The notes under the pieces: generated by a model
What the model saw: the letters and a program-made list of their open reading frames with translations, nothing else
What the model was told of the DNA's origin: nothing
Database searches by the model: none
Made by a program: the position numbers and the translations under genes
DNA from: Clostridioides difficile
GTDB taxonomy: Bacteria; Bacillota; Clostridia; Peptostreptococcales; Peptostreptococcaceae
NCBI GenBank assembly: GCA_024919175.1
Contig: CP103804.1
Coordinates: 3,410,001-3,474,000, forward strand
Direction of reading: 5' to 3'
Length of the DNA stretch: 64,000 nucleotides
Shown here: positions 37,297 to 46,013 of the stretch, piece after piece
Layout: every line of letters starts with the position of its first letter
Numbering within the stretch: the stretch's first letter is position 1

Positions 37297-37387
37297 AAAG
37301 GGGAGATAATAGTAATGTAAAATCAAACATACTCAATCTCCCCCATTTTTAGACCTCTATTACTCCCCCAATAGAGGTCTTTTTTTA
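37297..37387 (+). ncRNA. Candidate plus-strand small RNA, two hairpins with a C-rich loop
   Basis: GGGGAGAT (37300-37307) pairs with ATCTCCCC (37336-37343), with inner AGT/ACT and ATGT/ACAT helices. A second stem, AGACCTCTAT (37351-37360) with ATAGAGGTCT (37371-37380), has loop TACTCCCCCA and is followed by seven T residues on the plus strand. No plus-strand gene lies upstream, so this terminator most likely ends a separate short RNA. A possible -10 TATATT lies at 37285-37290. The C-rich loop resembles seed loops of Firmicute sRNAs that pair with ribosome sites. Confidence 0.55.
37351..37387 (+). terminator. Plus-strand intrinsic terminator of the candidate sRNA
   Basis: A perfect 10-bp stem followed by TTTTTTTATTTT on the plus strand only; on the minus strand the stem is followed by AAAAATGG, so it is directional. 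Confidence 0.8.
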
Positions 37388-37399
37388 TTTTATTATTTT

Positions 37400-37612
37400 T
37401 TATTCAATTCCTTTTAATTCAAAACCTAACTCTGCTATTACTTCTTTTAATTTGTCAACTGATACATCATCTTTCATATTTACAGATGCACATTTATTTT
37501 CTAAATCTACATCTAAAACTTCAACACCATCTATGTCTTCTGTCAATGCAGTTTTAAGATGATTTACACAGTGTCCACAACTCATACCTTCTACTAATAG
37601 TTTCTTTTTCAT
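37400..37612 (-). CDS. copZ: CopZ-like heavy-metal chaperone (HMA domain)
   Basis: 70 residues, a single ferredoxin-like HMA domain. GMSCGHCVNHLKTAL at 9-23 carries the MxCxxC metal site, here with His between the cysteines as in copper chaperones. Copper is inferred; no copper ATPase or repressor is adjacent. Confidence 0.88.
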   Translation of the reverse strand: MKKKLLVEGMSCGHCVNHLKTALTEDIDGVEVLDVDLENKCASVNMKDDVSVDKLKEVIAELGFELKGIE

Positions 37613-37690
37613 ATCAATTACCTCCTTATACCCTATAAGGGTATTTTATCATACAGTTTAAATTTTTTAAATATAAATTAATCATTTAAT

Positions 37691-39409
37691 TTATTTTGAT
37701 TCATTTGAGCTTATATCTAAGTTAGAGATTCCCTCATATACATCAAATTCATTTGGAGTAATTTTTCCTTTTAATCTACTATTGCTTACAATATAGTTGT
37801 TTCTAATAGCTAAACTTATAAATGTTGCATTGTCTCTAACATAATTCTGTACATCCTTATAAGCTTTCTTTGTTTCAATTTCAGATGTAGAACTTGTAAG
37901 TGCAGACATGTATCCATTTAATTTATTATCAGTATATCCGCTACTTGCTATTATACTACTTACATCTGGTACACTTGATAATTTCCATCCCACCAATGCT
38001 AAATCATAATTTTTAGAATTAAGGGCATTTTCCATTTCTTTATCTGATAACTGATTTATTGTATTATTTATTCCTATAGCTTTTAAGTTTTCACTTATTA
38101 TATGTGATGTTTTTAATCTCTCACTATTATCTTTATTTACTATTATTTTTAAATTCATCTCAGAAAGTCTTTTCTTTACTTCCTCTTTTTCTTTATTCTT
38201 TTTCTCTTCAGCTTCTTTTTTTACTCTCTCAGCTTCTTCTTGTTCAGCCTTTTTTTGTTCTTCAGCAGTAAGGTTTTTTGTATTCTTTTTAGTTGTTTTT
38301 TTCTGTTTTTTATCTACCTTATCATTTTTTTGATTCACTACATTTATGTTTGCATATTCTACTTTATTAATATACTCAATTGCTTTATCTTTATTGTACT
38401 CTAAATCTTTCACATCACTGCTGTAATATCTTGATTTTGAGTTAAGTGGAAAATTAACAGGAGTTGCATCATCCATATAACCTTCACTAATAATTCTGCT
38501 TTTATTTATAGAATGTGCAATTGCTTTTCTAAAATTGACATCCTTAAAAAAAGAATTATTGTAATTAAATAACACACATTCATAATCTCTACCTTGATAT
38601 TTTGTTATATTAAACTCTTTTTCTTGAAATTTGCTCAAATCATTCAATGTAACATTTGTTATATCACTATCAAGAGCCATAACCATTGATGTTCTAGCAT
38701 CTTCATTAGGAACCATTCCTACTTTTACATTTTTCATAGCTTTAGGAACTTCTTCATAGTAATCCTTATTCACAGATAAAATCATTCCTTCTCTCTCTGT
38801 ATATGATTCTATTTTATATTTCCCATTTCCTATCATATTATTATTTTTGTCATTTACATCTTTTGAATCTAAATGATTTTGAGATACTATCGGAAAGATT
38901 AAACTATCAATAGAAAAGGCATACTTAGCTTTAAATTTTATTGTAAAATCTTTATCTGATTTAATATTTACAGAAGCTATATTTTTTGTAAATTCATTAT
39001 ATGGGCTTTCTGCACTTTTTTGAATTAAACCAATTGTATAATTTACATCATTTGAAGTAACTTCTTTTCCATCATGCCATTTTGCATCTTTTAACTTTAT
39101 ATCTATACTCATTCCATCTTGAGCTATATTGTACTCCTTCACTAATTGAGGAGTTACATTATAGTTTTCATCTATTGTAAACAAACCATCATAAAGCAAG
39201 TTCATTATATAACCAACAGACTGATCAGTATTTGTTATAGGATTTATAGTTTTTGGATTTACCATAGTTAAGTTTATATATTTGGCATCTATAGAACTTT
39301 GACTTTTAATGCTTGATTCGCTACTACTTTGTTTTGTTTTTGTATTACTACAACCAACTATCATAAGAGTTATAGCTAAAATTACTGTTAAGACTTTTAT
39401 TTTCTTCAT
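37691..39409 (-). CDS. Family 5 extracellular solute-binding lipoprotein with a charged insertion
   Basis: 572 residues. Lipoprotein signal LMIVGCSNTK (lipid on Cys20). SBP_bac_5 features: NLLYDGLFTIDENYNVTPQL near 68, DAKWHDGKEVTSNDVNYTI near 108, NFRKAIAHSINKSRIISEGY near 290. Residues about 355-415 are an insertion with runs of Lys/Glu/Gln (KKTTKKNTKNLTAEEQKKAE, EAERVKKEAEEKKNKEKEEV) that should form a long helix. Probably binds peptides or nickel-type ligands for an ABC importer, but no permease genes are here. Its start overlaps the transglycosylase stop (TAATG). Confidence 0.85.
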   Translation of the reverse strand: MKKIKVLTVILAITLMIVGCSNTKTKQSSSESSIKSQSSIDAKYINLTMVNPKTINPITNTDQSVGYIMNLLYDGLFTIDENYNVTPQLVKEYNIAQDGMSIDIKLKDAKWHDGKEVTSNDVNYTIGLIQKSAESPYNEFTKNIASVNIKSDKDFTIKFKAKYAFSIDSLIFPIVSQNHLDSKDVNDKNNNMIGNGKYKIESYTEREGMILSVNKDYYEEVPKAMKNVKVGMVPNEDARTSMVMALDSDITNVTLNDLSKFQEKEFNITKYQGRDYECVLFNYNNSFFKDVNFRKAIAHSINKSRIISEGYMDDATPVNFPLNSKSRYYSSDVKDLEYNKDKAIEYINKVEYANINVVNQKNDKVDKKQKKTTKKNTKNLTAEEQKKAEQEEAERVKKEAEEKKNKEKEEVKKRLSEMNLKIIVNKDNSERLKTSHIISENLKAIGINNTINQLSDKEMENALNSKNYDLALVGWKLSSVPDVSSIIASSGYTDNKLNGYMSALTSSTSEIETKKAYKDVQNYVRDNATFISLAIRNNYIVSNSRLKGKITPNEFDVYEGISNLDISSNESK

Positions 39410-39963
39410 TAGTTTTTCCCCTTCTCGCCATATATCTTATTATAATTTTTATAATTATTTTTTACTTTTTCTACATACTTTGAAGTTTGTTCAAAAGGTA
39501 TATCATGTAGATTCTTTCCATCTTTACTATATTCGTTATTTTCTAACCATTTCTTTACATTACCTGAACCACCATTATATGCAGCTATTACTAAATCCAA
39601 TGAACCAAATTCTTTATATAATTTATTTAAATACCAACAACCAATTCTTATATTCGTTTCTGGGTCAAAAATATCGATATTTTCTAGATTCAGTTCTTCC
39701 GCTCCCCAATCTCTAGTTATGTCTAGTATTTGCATTAACCCTTTGGCTTCTTTTTTTGAAACAGCAGAACTATTAAACTTACTTTCTGCTTTTATCACAC
39801 TGTAAACTATATTTTCATCTAAATTAAATTCCTTAGAATATTTTTCTACATACTCTGAGTATTTTTTAGGATACAAAAACTTATGTATTATTTTGCTTTC
39901 CATTAATAGTGCCCCAAATAAGATTATAAAAATAGATAGAATCAATACTTTCTTATTATTCAC
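39409..39963 (-). CDS. Lytic transglycosylase (SLT domain), membrane-anchored
   Basis: 184 residues, GTG start. One N-terminal membrane anchor (about 5-21), then the Slt70-like fold: SVIKAESKFNSSAVSKKEAK with catalytic Glu, GLMQIL, NIRIGCWYLNKLYKEFG and LVIAAYNGGSGNVKKWL. Cuts glycan strands to give 1,6-anhydro ends. It overlaps coaE by 8 nt and the lipoprotein gene by 1 nt. Confidence 0.9.
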   Translation of the reverse strand: MNNKKVLILSIFIILFGALLMESKIIHKFLYPKKYSEYVEKYSKEFNLDENIVYSVIKAESKFNSSAVSKKEAKGLMQILDITRDWGAEELNLENIDIFDPETNIRIGCWYLNKLYKEFGSLDLVIAAYNGGSGNVKKWLENNEYSKDGKNLHDIPFEQTSKYVEKVKNNYKNYNKIYGEKGKN

Positions 39964-40558
39964 GCCAATTCTCCTTCATGTATTCAATAAATTTGTATAC
40001 TTTATTCTCTAATTCAGTTATTGTTCCCGAATTCTCTATTATATAATCACCATATTTGGATTTTTCTTCCTGACTCATTTGTGAATTTATTCTGCTAAGT
40101 GCTTCTTCTTTACTACAATTATCTCTCTTTTGTATTCGGCTAATTTGTACTTCTAGTTTGCAAGTAACCACTAATAGCTTATCTACTATTTCCAAAAACC
40201 CACTTTCTACTAATATTGCTGCATCTAATATTACTATCTTTTCACCTTTTTTTCTGGCTTCTTCTATATCACTTATTACTTTTTCTCTTATTATTGGATG
40301 TGTCAAATTATTTAACTCATTAAGTTTTTCTTCGTCATTAAAAACTATTTTTCCAAGAACTTTTCTATCTAAAGTTCCATCATCTTTTCTTATATTTCGA
40401 CCAAAATGTTCAAATACTTTTTCTAATAACAGCTTATCATCAAATATTTGTCTAGATATAATATCTGCATCCACTATCGTAATGTTAAATTTTCTAAATA
40501 TATTTGATAGGCTGCTTTTTCCACAGCCTATTCCTCCTGTAAGTCCTAATATCAACAT
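39956..40558 (-). CDS. coaE: Dephospho-CoA kinase
   Basis: 200 residues. P-loop GLTGGIGCGKSSLSN at 5-19, DADIISRQIFDD near 31, LTHPIIREKV near 82 and the lid IQKRDNCSKEEALSRINSQM near 140. Last step of coenzyme A synthesis. It follows polA by 8 nt, the usual Firmicute arrangement. Confidence 0.95.
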   Translation of the reverse strand: MLILGLTGGIGCGKSSLSNIFRKFNITIVDADIISRQIFDDKLLLEKVFEHFGRNIRKDDGTLDRKVLGKIVFNDEEKLNELNNLTHPIIREKVISDIEEARKKGEKIVILDAAILVESGFLEIVDKLLVVTCKLEVQISRIQKRDNCSKEEALSRINSQMSQEEKSKYGDYIIENSGTITELENKVYKFIEYMKENWRE

Positions 40559-40566
40559 AAAATCAC

Positions 40567-43215
40567 CTACTTTGTCTCATACCAAGAACTACCAACATTT
40601 AAATCTACATCTAAGTGAACATCCATATTTACAGCATTTTCCATTTCATCTTTTACAATCCTTTTAACTATATCTATTTCATCGTCAATTGCTTCAACTA
40701 TCAATTCATCATGAACTTGTAGTATAAGTTTTGATTTCAAATTATTTTCTTCTAATTTTTTGTGAACATTTATCATGGCAATCTTTATTATATCTGCTGC
40801 ACTTCCTTGTATTGGTGCATTCATTGCAAATCTCTTTCCTCTATTTCGCTCCATAAAATTGCTAGACTTTATTTCTGGTATATATCTCCTTCTGTTTAAG
40901 ATAGTCACAGCATAACCATCTTCACTAGCCTTTTCTACTGTAGTATCCATAAACTCTTTTATCTTATGATATTTAGCAAAATAACTTTCTATATACTCTT
41001 TTGCTTTTGGCACAGGTATATTTAAATCATCAGCCAATCCAAAATCACTTTTACCATATATAATACCAAAGTTTACTGCCTTAGCTGCACCTCTTAATTC
41101 ACTAGTTACATCTTCCATAGAAACATTGAAAACTTGTGAAGCTGTTTTAGTATGAATATCTTCATTATGTTTAAATGCTTCTATCATATTTTCATCTTGA
41201 CTCATGTGTGCTAGAACTCTAAGTTCTACTTGTGAATAATCGGCATCAACTAGCTTACAATTTTCATCTGCAATAAACACCTTTCTTATTTTTCTACCCA
41301 TTTCCATTTTTATAGGTATATTTTGAAGATTTGGTTCTGTAGATGAAATCCTTCCAGTAGTTGTTATAGTTTGATTGAATGATGAATGAATTCTATTGCT
41401 TTCTGGGTTTATTATGTTTAGAAGGCCTTCAACATAAGTAGAATTCAGCTTTACTATTTGTCTATACTCAGTTATTTTGTCGATTATTTGATGTTTATCC
41501 CTTAATTTTTCTAAGACATCTGCATTAGTTGAGTATCCAGTTTTGGTTTTTTTGATTATTGGAAGCTCTAATTTTTCAAACAATATAACACCTAGTTGTT
41601 TTGGTGAATTTATATTAAATGGCTCTCCTGATAATTCATAGATTTCCTTTTCTAGTGTAGAAATTATCTCTTTAAATTCAATACTTAGGTCATCTAATAT
41701 ACTCTTATCTACTTTTATGCCTTCATACTCCATATGACCTAAAACTTCCACTAAAGGCATCTCTACATGATAAAAAAGACCATCCATACTCATATCGATT
41801 AAACTTCTTTCCATCATAGGAATTGTTTCTTTAACTGTGCATATTATTTGCCCCATATACTCAGCCAAATCTTCAAATTCTAAATCTTCGTAGTTCTTAG
41901 ATTTAACACCTTTACCTAGTAATTCTTCTCTTGATTTGACTTTTTTTGATAAGTATTTCATAGCTATAGCACTACAGTCATATGATGTAGATGAAGTAGA
42001 ATCTATTAAATACTCAGCTATTGTTATATCAAAATTTATATTTTCCAAGTTTATATTATATGGCTTTAAAGATATATAATCATCTTTTAAATTATATCCA
42101 AATTTCTTGACTTCTTTATTTGAAAGTATAGCATCTAATTTTGTCACTTCATCTGAATCTATATAATATATTTTTTCTCCATCTACACTTATAAAGATAT
42201 ATATTATATTTTTTTCAAGTATATTACCTTGTCCTCTAACAGTTTTTAAAATAACTTGTCCTTTTTTATTTACTTCATCTATAAATTTATCTATATCTTT
42301 TAATTTTAATATTTCTATTTTTTCTTCTACTTGTTCAGTATCATCTGAGTCAACCAAATCAACTAATCTTGATAAAAGACTTGTAAATCCAAAATATCTA
42401 AACTTATCTAAAAGTTCATCTTTATCATAATCGCCAAAAATCATACTATCTAAATTTACTTCTATTGGTACATCCCTTATAATTGTTGCAAGTCTTTTGC
42501 TTTGAATAGCTATTTCTTTATTTTCTTCTATCTTCTTTTTTACGCTTCCTTTAAGTTTATCTGTATTTTCTATTAAATTTTCTATGCTAGAAAACTCTTT
42601 TATAAGTTTTATTCCTGTTTTTTCTCCTATTCCAGGTACTCCTGGTATATTGTCCGACTTATCTCCCATAAGCCCTTTTAAATCAATAAACTGAGTTGGA
42701 GTCATTTCATATTTTTCAATTACAGAATTAAAGTCATATTCTTCAACTTCTCCTACACCTTTTTTTGTTATAAGAGTAGTTGTCTTATATGAAGCAAGTT
42801 GAATGGCATCTTTATCTCCAGTTACTATGTATACCTTATATCCATTATCCTCTGCCTTTTTAGAAACAGTTCCTATAATATCATCTGCTTCATAACCATC
42901 TATTTCTAGTCTATTTATTTTAAACTTATCTAAAAGGTCTTTTAGGGGCTGTAATTGCTCTGCTAATTCATCTGGCATTCCCTTTCTTCCTGCTTTATAC
43001 TCTTTATACTCTAAATGTCTAAATGTAGGTGCTTTTCTATCAAAAGCTACACTTATATGTGTTGGTTGATATATATCTATTATTTTGAACAACATTGTCG
43101 TAAATCCGTATATAGCATTAGTTTTTAAACCTTCTTTATTATTCATTTCTGGCAAAGCATAAAATGCTCTATTTATTATTGAATTTCCATCTATTATAAT
43201 TAATTTTTTTTCCAA
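40567..43215 (-). CDS. polA: DNA polymerase I
   Basis: 882 residues, TTG start 6-7 nt after GGAGTGAT. The 5'-3' exonuclease covers 1-290 (SVAFDRKAPTFRHLEYKEYK, GDKDAIQLAS, GLMGDKSDNIPGVPGIGEKT). The middle, 300-480, has the 3'-5' exonuclease fold without the acidic proofreading motifs, as in Bacillus. The polymerase domain shows motif A DADYSQVELRVLAHMSQD, motif B RGAAKAVNFGIIYG and motif C LQVHDELIVE. First gene of polA-coaE-slt-lipoprotein. Confidence 0.97.
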   Translation of the reverse strand: MEKKLIIIDGNSIINRAFYALPEMNNKEGLKTNAIYGFTTMLFKIIDIYQPTHISVAFDRKAPTFRHLEYKEYKAGRKGMPDELAEQLQPLKDLLDKFKINRLEIDGYEADDIIGTVSKKAEDNGYKVYIVTGDKDAIQLASYKTTTLITKKGVGEVEEYDFNSVIEKYEMTPTQFIDLKGLMGDKSDNIPGVPGIGEKTGIKLIKEFSSIENLIENTDKLKGSVKKKIEENKEIAIQSKRLATIIRDVPIEVNLDSMIFGDYDKDELLDKFRYFGFTSLLSRLVDLVDSDDTEQVEEKIEILKLKDIDKFIDEVNKKGQVILKTVRGQGNILEKNIIYIFISVDGEKIYYIDSDEVTKLDAILSNKEVKKFGYNLKDDYISLKPYNINLENINFDITIAEYLIDSTSSTSYDCSAIAMKYLSKKVKSREELLGKGVKSKNYEDLEFEDLAEYMGQIICTVKETIPMMERSLIDMSMDGLFYHVEMPLVEVLGHMEYEGIKVDKSILDDLSIEFKEIISTLEKEIYELSGEPFNINSPKQLGVILFEKLELPIIKKTKTGYSTNADVLEKLRDKHQIIDKITEYRQIVKLNSTYVEGLLNIINPESNRIHSSFNQTITTTGRISSTEPNLQNIPIKMEMGRKIRKVFIADENCKLVDADYSQVELRVLAHMSQDENMIEAFKHNEDIHTKTASQVFNVSMEDVTSELRGAAKAVNFGIIYGKSDFGLADDLNIPVPKAKEYIESYFAKYHKIKEFMDTTVEKASEDGYAVTILNRRRYIPEIKSSNFMERNRGKRFAMNAPIQGSAADIIKIAMINVHKKLEENNLKSKLILQVHDELIVEAIDDEIDIVKRIVKDEMENAVNMDVHLDVDLNVGSSWYETK

Positions 43216-43323
43216 ATTATATCACTCCTAAAGATTCTCTATTTTTGTAACATATATATTATATACCAATATGCTATTATTTAATATTCCCATAATAATA
43301 ATAGTATATTAAAATTAAATATG

Positions 43324-43352
43324 TTGCAAACAATATATTTTTTTGCTATAAT
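43324..43352 (+). promoter_or_regulatory. Strong predicted promoter of the tRNA-Leu region
   Basis: TTGCAA (43324-43329), a 17-nt spacer, TATAAT (43347-43352). Transcription would begin just before the tRNA-Leu fossil at 43367 and run through the intact tRNA to the terminator at 43646. Confidence 0.75.
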
Positions 43353-43366
43353 AATAAACATGACAT

Positions 43367-43413
43367 GACCGAGTGGTGGAATTAGTAGATGCAGTGGACT
43401 CAAAATCAACTGT
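43367..43413 (+). pseudogene. 5' half of a degenerate tRNA-Leu
   Basis: GACCGAG, TG, a leucine-type D arm (GTGGAATTAGTAGATGC) and an anticodon arm GTGGA-CTCAAAA-TCAAC with anticodon CAA can be aligned to the intact tRNA-Leu 180 nt downstream. The anticodon stem has one mismatch, and the variable arm, T arm and acceptor 3' strand are missing. It retains a strong promoter. Confidence 0.7.
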
Positions 43414-43554
43414 GTTGATTCATAAGTTTTTGTAAGAAAAGTCTAGTATTTATGATATTTTTACAGCTTAATGAGTATTTTGTATTCAATGTTCCTCTTG
43501 CATATTCTTGGAAAATCTGGTAGGATATACAAGTAGTTCGGATTTAAAATATAA

Positions 43555-43637
43555 GCCGCTGTGGCGGAACTGGCAGACGCATACGACTCAAAATCGTACG
43601 GGAAACCATATGGGTTCGAGTCCCATCAGCGGCACCA
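43555..43637 (+). tRNA. tRNA-Leu (anticodon CAA), CCA encoded
   Basis: Acceptor GCCGCTG/CAGCGGC followed by ACCA; D arm GCGGAACTGGCAGACGC; anticodon stem TACGA/TCGTA around loop CTCAAAA; T arm ATGGG-TTCGAGT-CCCAT; extended variable region as expected of tRNA-Leu. Reads UUG codons. Confidence 0.96.
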
Positions 43638-43645
43638 ATAAATTA

Positions 43646-43677
43646 AAACTCTTTAGTTTAGACTAAAGAGTTTTTTT
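43646..43677 (+). terminator. Intrinsic terminator after tRNA-Leu
   Basis: AAACTCTTTAGT pairs with ACTAAAGAGTTT (12 bp), followed by TTTT. It may also serve the convergent LysR gene. Confidence 0.88.
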
Positions 43678-43744
43678 ATTGTCATATTCCCTAAATAATC
43701 ACCAATATTTTCTATTAGTGTAATATAACCAATTAAAAAATACT

Positions 43745-44620
43745 CTAGTGCATCTGTTTAACAATAGAAATAAAATCACAAAGATTCTTAGACATCCACT
43801 TATCTTTATGATGAATGAGTTGAGAAACAATGTTATAGTTTGTAACATATGGAATCTTAATTAACTCATGCCTTTTTAATTCTTTCTCTACTGCAAGCTC
43901 TGGTAGAAGACACAATCCAAGATCACTAAGCACTGTTTGTTTAATTACCTGAATACTTCCTGTTTCAAGAACTATTTTAGGAACTACAGATGACTCAGAT
44001 AATTCTTTTTCAAATAGACTTCGATAACAACAGCCCTCACCTGTTAAAATAAAAGGAATATCTTGAAAGTCCTGAGTGGACACATTTTCTTTTAATGCTA
44101 ATTTACTTTCTGGAACAGATAAAACATATATTGGCTCATTATTTTTCAATACAGAAACAACAGACTTATCCTCAACAGGCGAATCAAGGATAAATGCAAT
44201 ATCAATTGTATTGTCTGCAAGTAATGGAATAAAATCAGATGAATCCAAAGTTTTCAAAAACAAATCAACCTCAGGATGCTTTTCTTTATATATCTTAATA
44301 ATTTCAGGTAGTTTAAAAATACAAATAGATTCTGAAGCTCCAATAACAATACGACTTGAATTATCTTGGTCCTCATACATTTTTTTAATATCAGATGAAA
44401 GTAGAATCATTTTTTTTGCATAGGGAATTAATTTTTCTCCTTCTCTAGTTAATGTAACACTTTTTCCTATACGCTCAAAAAGGCGTACATCTAATTCTTT
44501 TTCTAGCTGCTGTATCTGAGTTGTAATATTTGATTGTGCATAATTAAGATGTTCAGCAGTTTTAGTAAAGTTTTTGATTTTACTAAGTGTTAAAAAGGTC
44601 TTAAGATGTTTTAACTCCAT
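43745..44620 (-). CDS. LysR-family transcriptional regulator
   Basis: 291 residues from ATG at 44620 (MELKHLKTFLTLSKIKNFTK); GGAGGCG lies 8-9 nt upstream. The winged helix occupies 1-60 (HLNYAQSNITTQIQQLEKEL, DVRLFERIGKSVTLTREGEK), then the two-lobed effector domain. It is divergent from a cupin gene with a 136-nt gap carrying a 20-bp palindrome, the normal layout for a LysR regulator and its target. The effector is not known. Confidence 0.9.
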   Translation of the reverse strand: MELKHLKTFLTLSKIKNFTKTAEHLNYAQSNITTQIQQLEKELDVRLFERIGKSVTLTREGEKLIPYAKKMILLSSDIKKMYEDQDNSSRIVIGASESICIFKLPEIIKIYKEKHPEVDLFLKTLDSSDFIPLLADNTIDIAFILDSPVEDKSVVSVLKNNEPIYVLSVPESKLALKENVSTQDFQDIPFILTGEGCCYRSLFEKELSESSVVPKIVLETGSIQVIKQTVLSDLGLCLLPELAVEKELKRHELIKIPYVTNYNIVSQLIHHKDKWMSKNLCDFISIVKQMH

Positions 44621-44700
44621 ATTTATCACGCCTCCAGTATTATCTAAATTTAAGATTGATATAATCAAATCAATCTATTTCACAAATAGTTAAATAAATG

Positions 44701-44720
44701 TTAGCATATACATATGCTAA
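44701..44720. promoter_or_regulatory. Predicted LysR operator, 9-bp inverted repeat
   Basis: TTAGCATATACATATGCTAA: perfect 9-bp arms around AC, 36 bp upstream of the cupin ATG and 80 bp from the LysR start. LysR sites of this type control both divergent genes. Confidence 0.6.
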
Positions 44721-44756
44721 AAGTCAAATAAAACCAATAATTACAGGAGGCTTATA

Positions 44757-45104
44757 ATGTTAACAAAATCTAATATAATTAAAGAAGTAAATAATATCAA
44801 GCAACTATATGTATATAAAAAAATAGGAATTATCAATAATAATGTACTAAGTGTTGTTCAGGTGGCAAATAGAAGTTTAGATTTTCATGTTCATAAGAAA
44901 TCAGATGAACTATTTTATGTAATTGAGGGAGAATTTGAATTAGAAACTCAAGAAGGATTAACAAAAGTTGAGGAAGGAGAATTTGTTATTGTACCAAAAA
45001 ATACAGTTCACAGACCTGTCGTTAAGGAACTTACAAAATTTCTAATGCTTGAATTAGATGGAACTCTTAATAAAGAAAATAGTGGAGATTTATATGAAGA
45101 TTAA
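44757..45104 (+). CDS. Small cupin-domain protein
   Basis: 115 residues, one cupin barrel. FHVHKKSDELFYVIEGEFEL near 43 (H-x-H...E) and VIVPKNTVHRPVV near 78 (final His) give a full metal-binding set. Substrate unknown; likely a small enzyme or sensor under the divergent LysR regulator. AGGAGG precedes the ATG. Confidence 0.85.
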   Translation: MLTKSNIIKEVNNIKQLYVYKKIGIINNNVLSVVQVANRSLDFHVHKKSDELFYVIEGEFELETQEGLTKVEEGEFVIVPKNTVHRPVVKELTKFLMLELDGTLNKENSGDLYED

Positions 45105-45184
45105 TCAATTTAAAGATATATAAAATTACTTACAAATAAAATGCTACAATATTTTCTTTAAAACCTATATAATCTTTATATATA

Positions 45185-45222
45185 AAAAAGCCACAAGATA
45201 AAATATATACCTGTGGCTTTTT
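45185..45222 (+). terminator. Intrinsic terminator after the cupin gene
   Basis: AAAAAGCCACA pairs with TGTGGCTTTTT (11 bp) across a 16-nt loop. Confidence 0.8.
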
Positions 45223-45321
45223 ATAAATTTATATAATTGTATATTAAAAATAACATCTAAAATTCTCTTGAGAATATAAAACTTACAATGTTAATATTTT
45301 TATTGTAATTTTAATTTTTTA

Positions 45322-45765
45322 TTACAACTTTTTATCCAACTTATTATACACAACTACCCCACAAATAAATTGAAATAAAAGAAGTAACCCAAGTCCAATT
45401 AAAACCCATTTACTTATTACCATTACTGAAAATACACTCAATATAGAGACAACAAATATAATAACCACTAAAACATAAGACATAATTTGGTTGGTAATAC
45501 GACCAGATTTATCGCGCAACATAATTCTTCTCTCATCATTCATCTCTATTTTTTGATTTTCCACCTTTCTTTCATACTCTTTAGCCCTTTCAGGTTTATT
45601 CCAATATATATATTGAAATATCATACCTATTCCAGGCCCTAAAGATGCTCCAGCAAGCCCCCATATAAAAGCTTCAAATGAAAACTCTGTCAATGTAGCC
45701 AATAAAATAAATAAAAGTCCAAAACCAAGATAAACAATACCCATATATAATCTGTTCTTTTTCAT
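45322..45765 (-). CDS. Four-helix membrane protein of unknown function
   Basis: 147 residues with four hydrophobic segments (about 7-27, 31-52, 92-112 and 117-138) and a charged cytoplasmic stretch between (PERAKEYERKVENQKIEMND). It starts 2 nt after the XRE regulator stop, so the two are co-transcribed. Such XRE/membrane-protein pairs are common in Firmicutes, and the function is usually unassigned. Confidence 0.75.
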   Translation of the reverse strand: MKKNRLYMGIVYLGFGLLFILLATLTEFSFEAFIWGLAGASLGPGIGMIFQYIYWNKPERAKEYERKVENQKIEMNDERRIMLRDKSGRITNQIMSYVLVVIIFVVSILSVFSVMVISKWVLIGLGLLLLFQFICGVVVYNKLDKKL

Positions 45766-45767
45766 TT

Positions 45768-45965
45768 TTACTCCTCCTCATAAATAAATATTTCTTCAAT
45801 ACTCATATCAAAGTATCTTGCTATTTTAAATGCTAAAATAATTGATGGGTTATATCTGCCATTTTCTAATGAACCAATCGTTTGTCTTGAGACTTGTAAA
45901 GCAGTGGCAAGTTCTTCTTGCCTTATGCCCTTCTTTTTTCTTATTTCTTCTAATCTATTTTTCAC
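45768..45965 (-). CDS. XRE-family repressor, 65 aa
   Basis: A single helix-turn-helix domain: EIRKKKGIRQEELATALQVS then RQTIGSLENGRYNPSI and a C-terminal FDMSIEEIF helix. YozG/YgzD type. GTG start after AGGAGGTAAAT. Two identical 21-bp boxes bracket the predicted promoter, pointing to autoregulation. Confidence 0.92.
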   Translation of the reverse strand: MKNRLEEIRKKKGIRQEELATALQVSRQTIGSLENGRYNPSIILAFKIARYFDMSIEEIFIYEEE

Positions 45966-45992
45966 ATTTACCTCCTTAAATCATTTTAGTTC

Positions 45993-46013
45993 ATGTAAAG
46001 TTTACTTTCCATA
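45993..46013. promoter_or_regulatory. XRE operator box, promoter-distal to -35 (downstream copy)
   Basis: ATGTAAAGTTTACTTTCCAT plus one A, containing the palindrome GTAAAGTTTAC. It lies just downstream of the predicted -10. An identical box is 43 bp away. Confidence 0.7.

Noticed and set aside
37290..37335. Minus-strand 12-codon frame with GGGGGAGA before its ATG inside the candidate sRNA region.
   Set aside because: Too short and the ribosome site is locked in the same stem that makes the plus-strand hairpin; the plus-strand terminator is the stronger signal.
43367..43637. A split tRNA-Leu with an intron between the two leucine anticodon arms.
   Set aside because: The downstream tRNA is complete on its own, the 140-nt spacer has no group I features I can see, and the upstream copy lacks a 3' half altogether.
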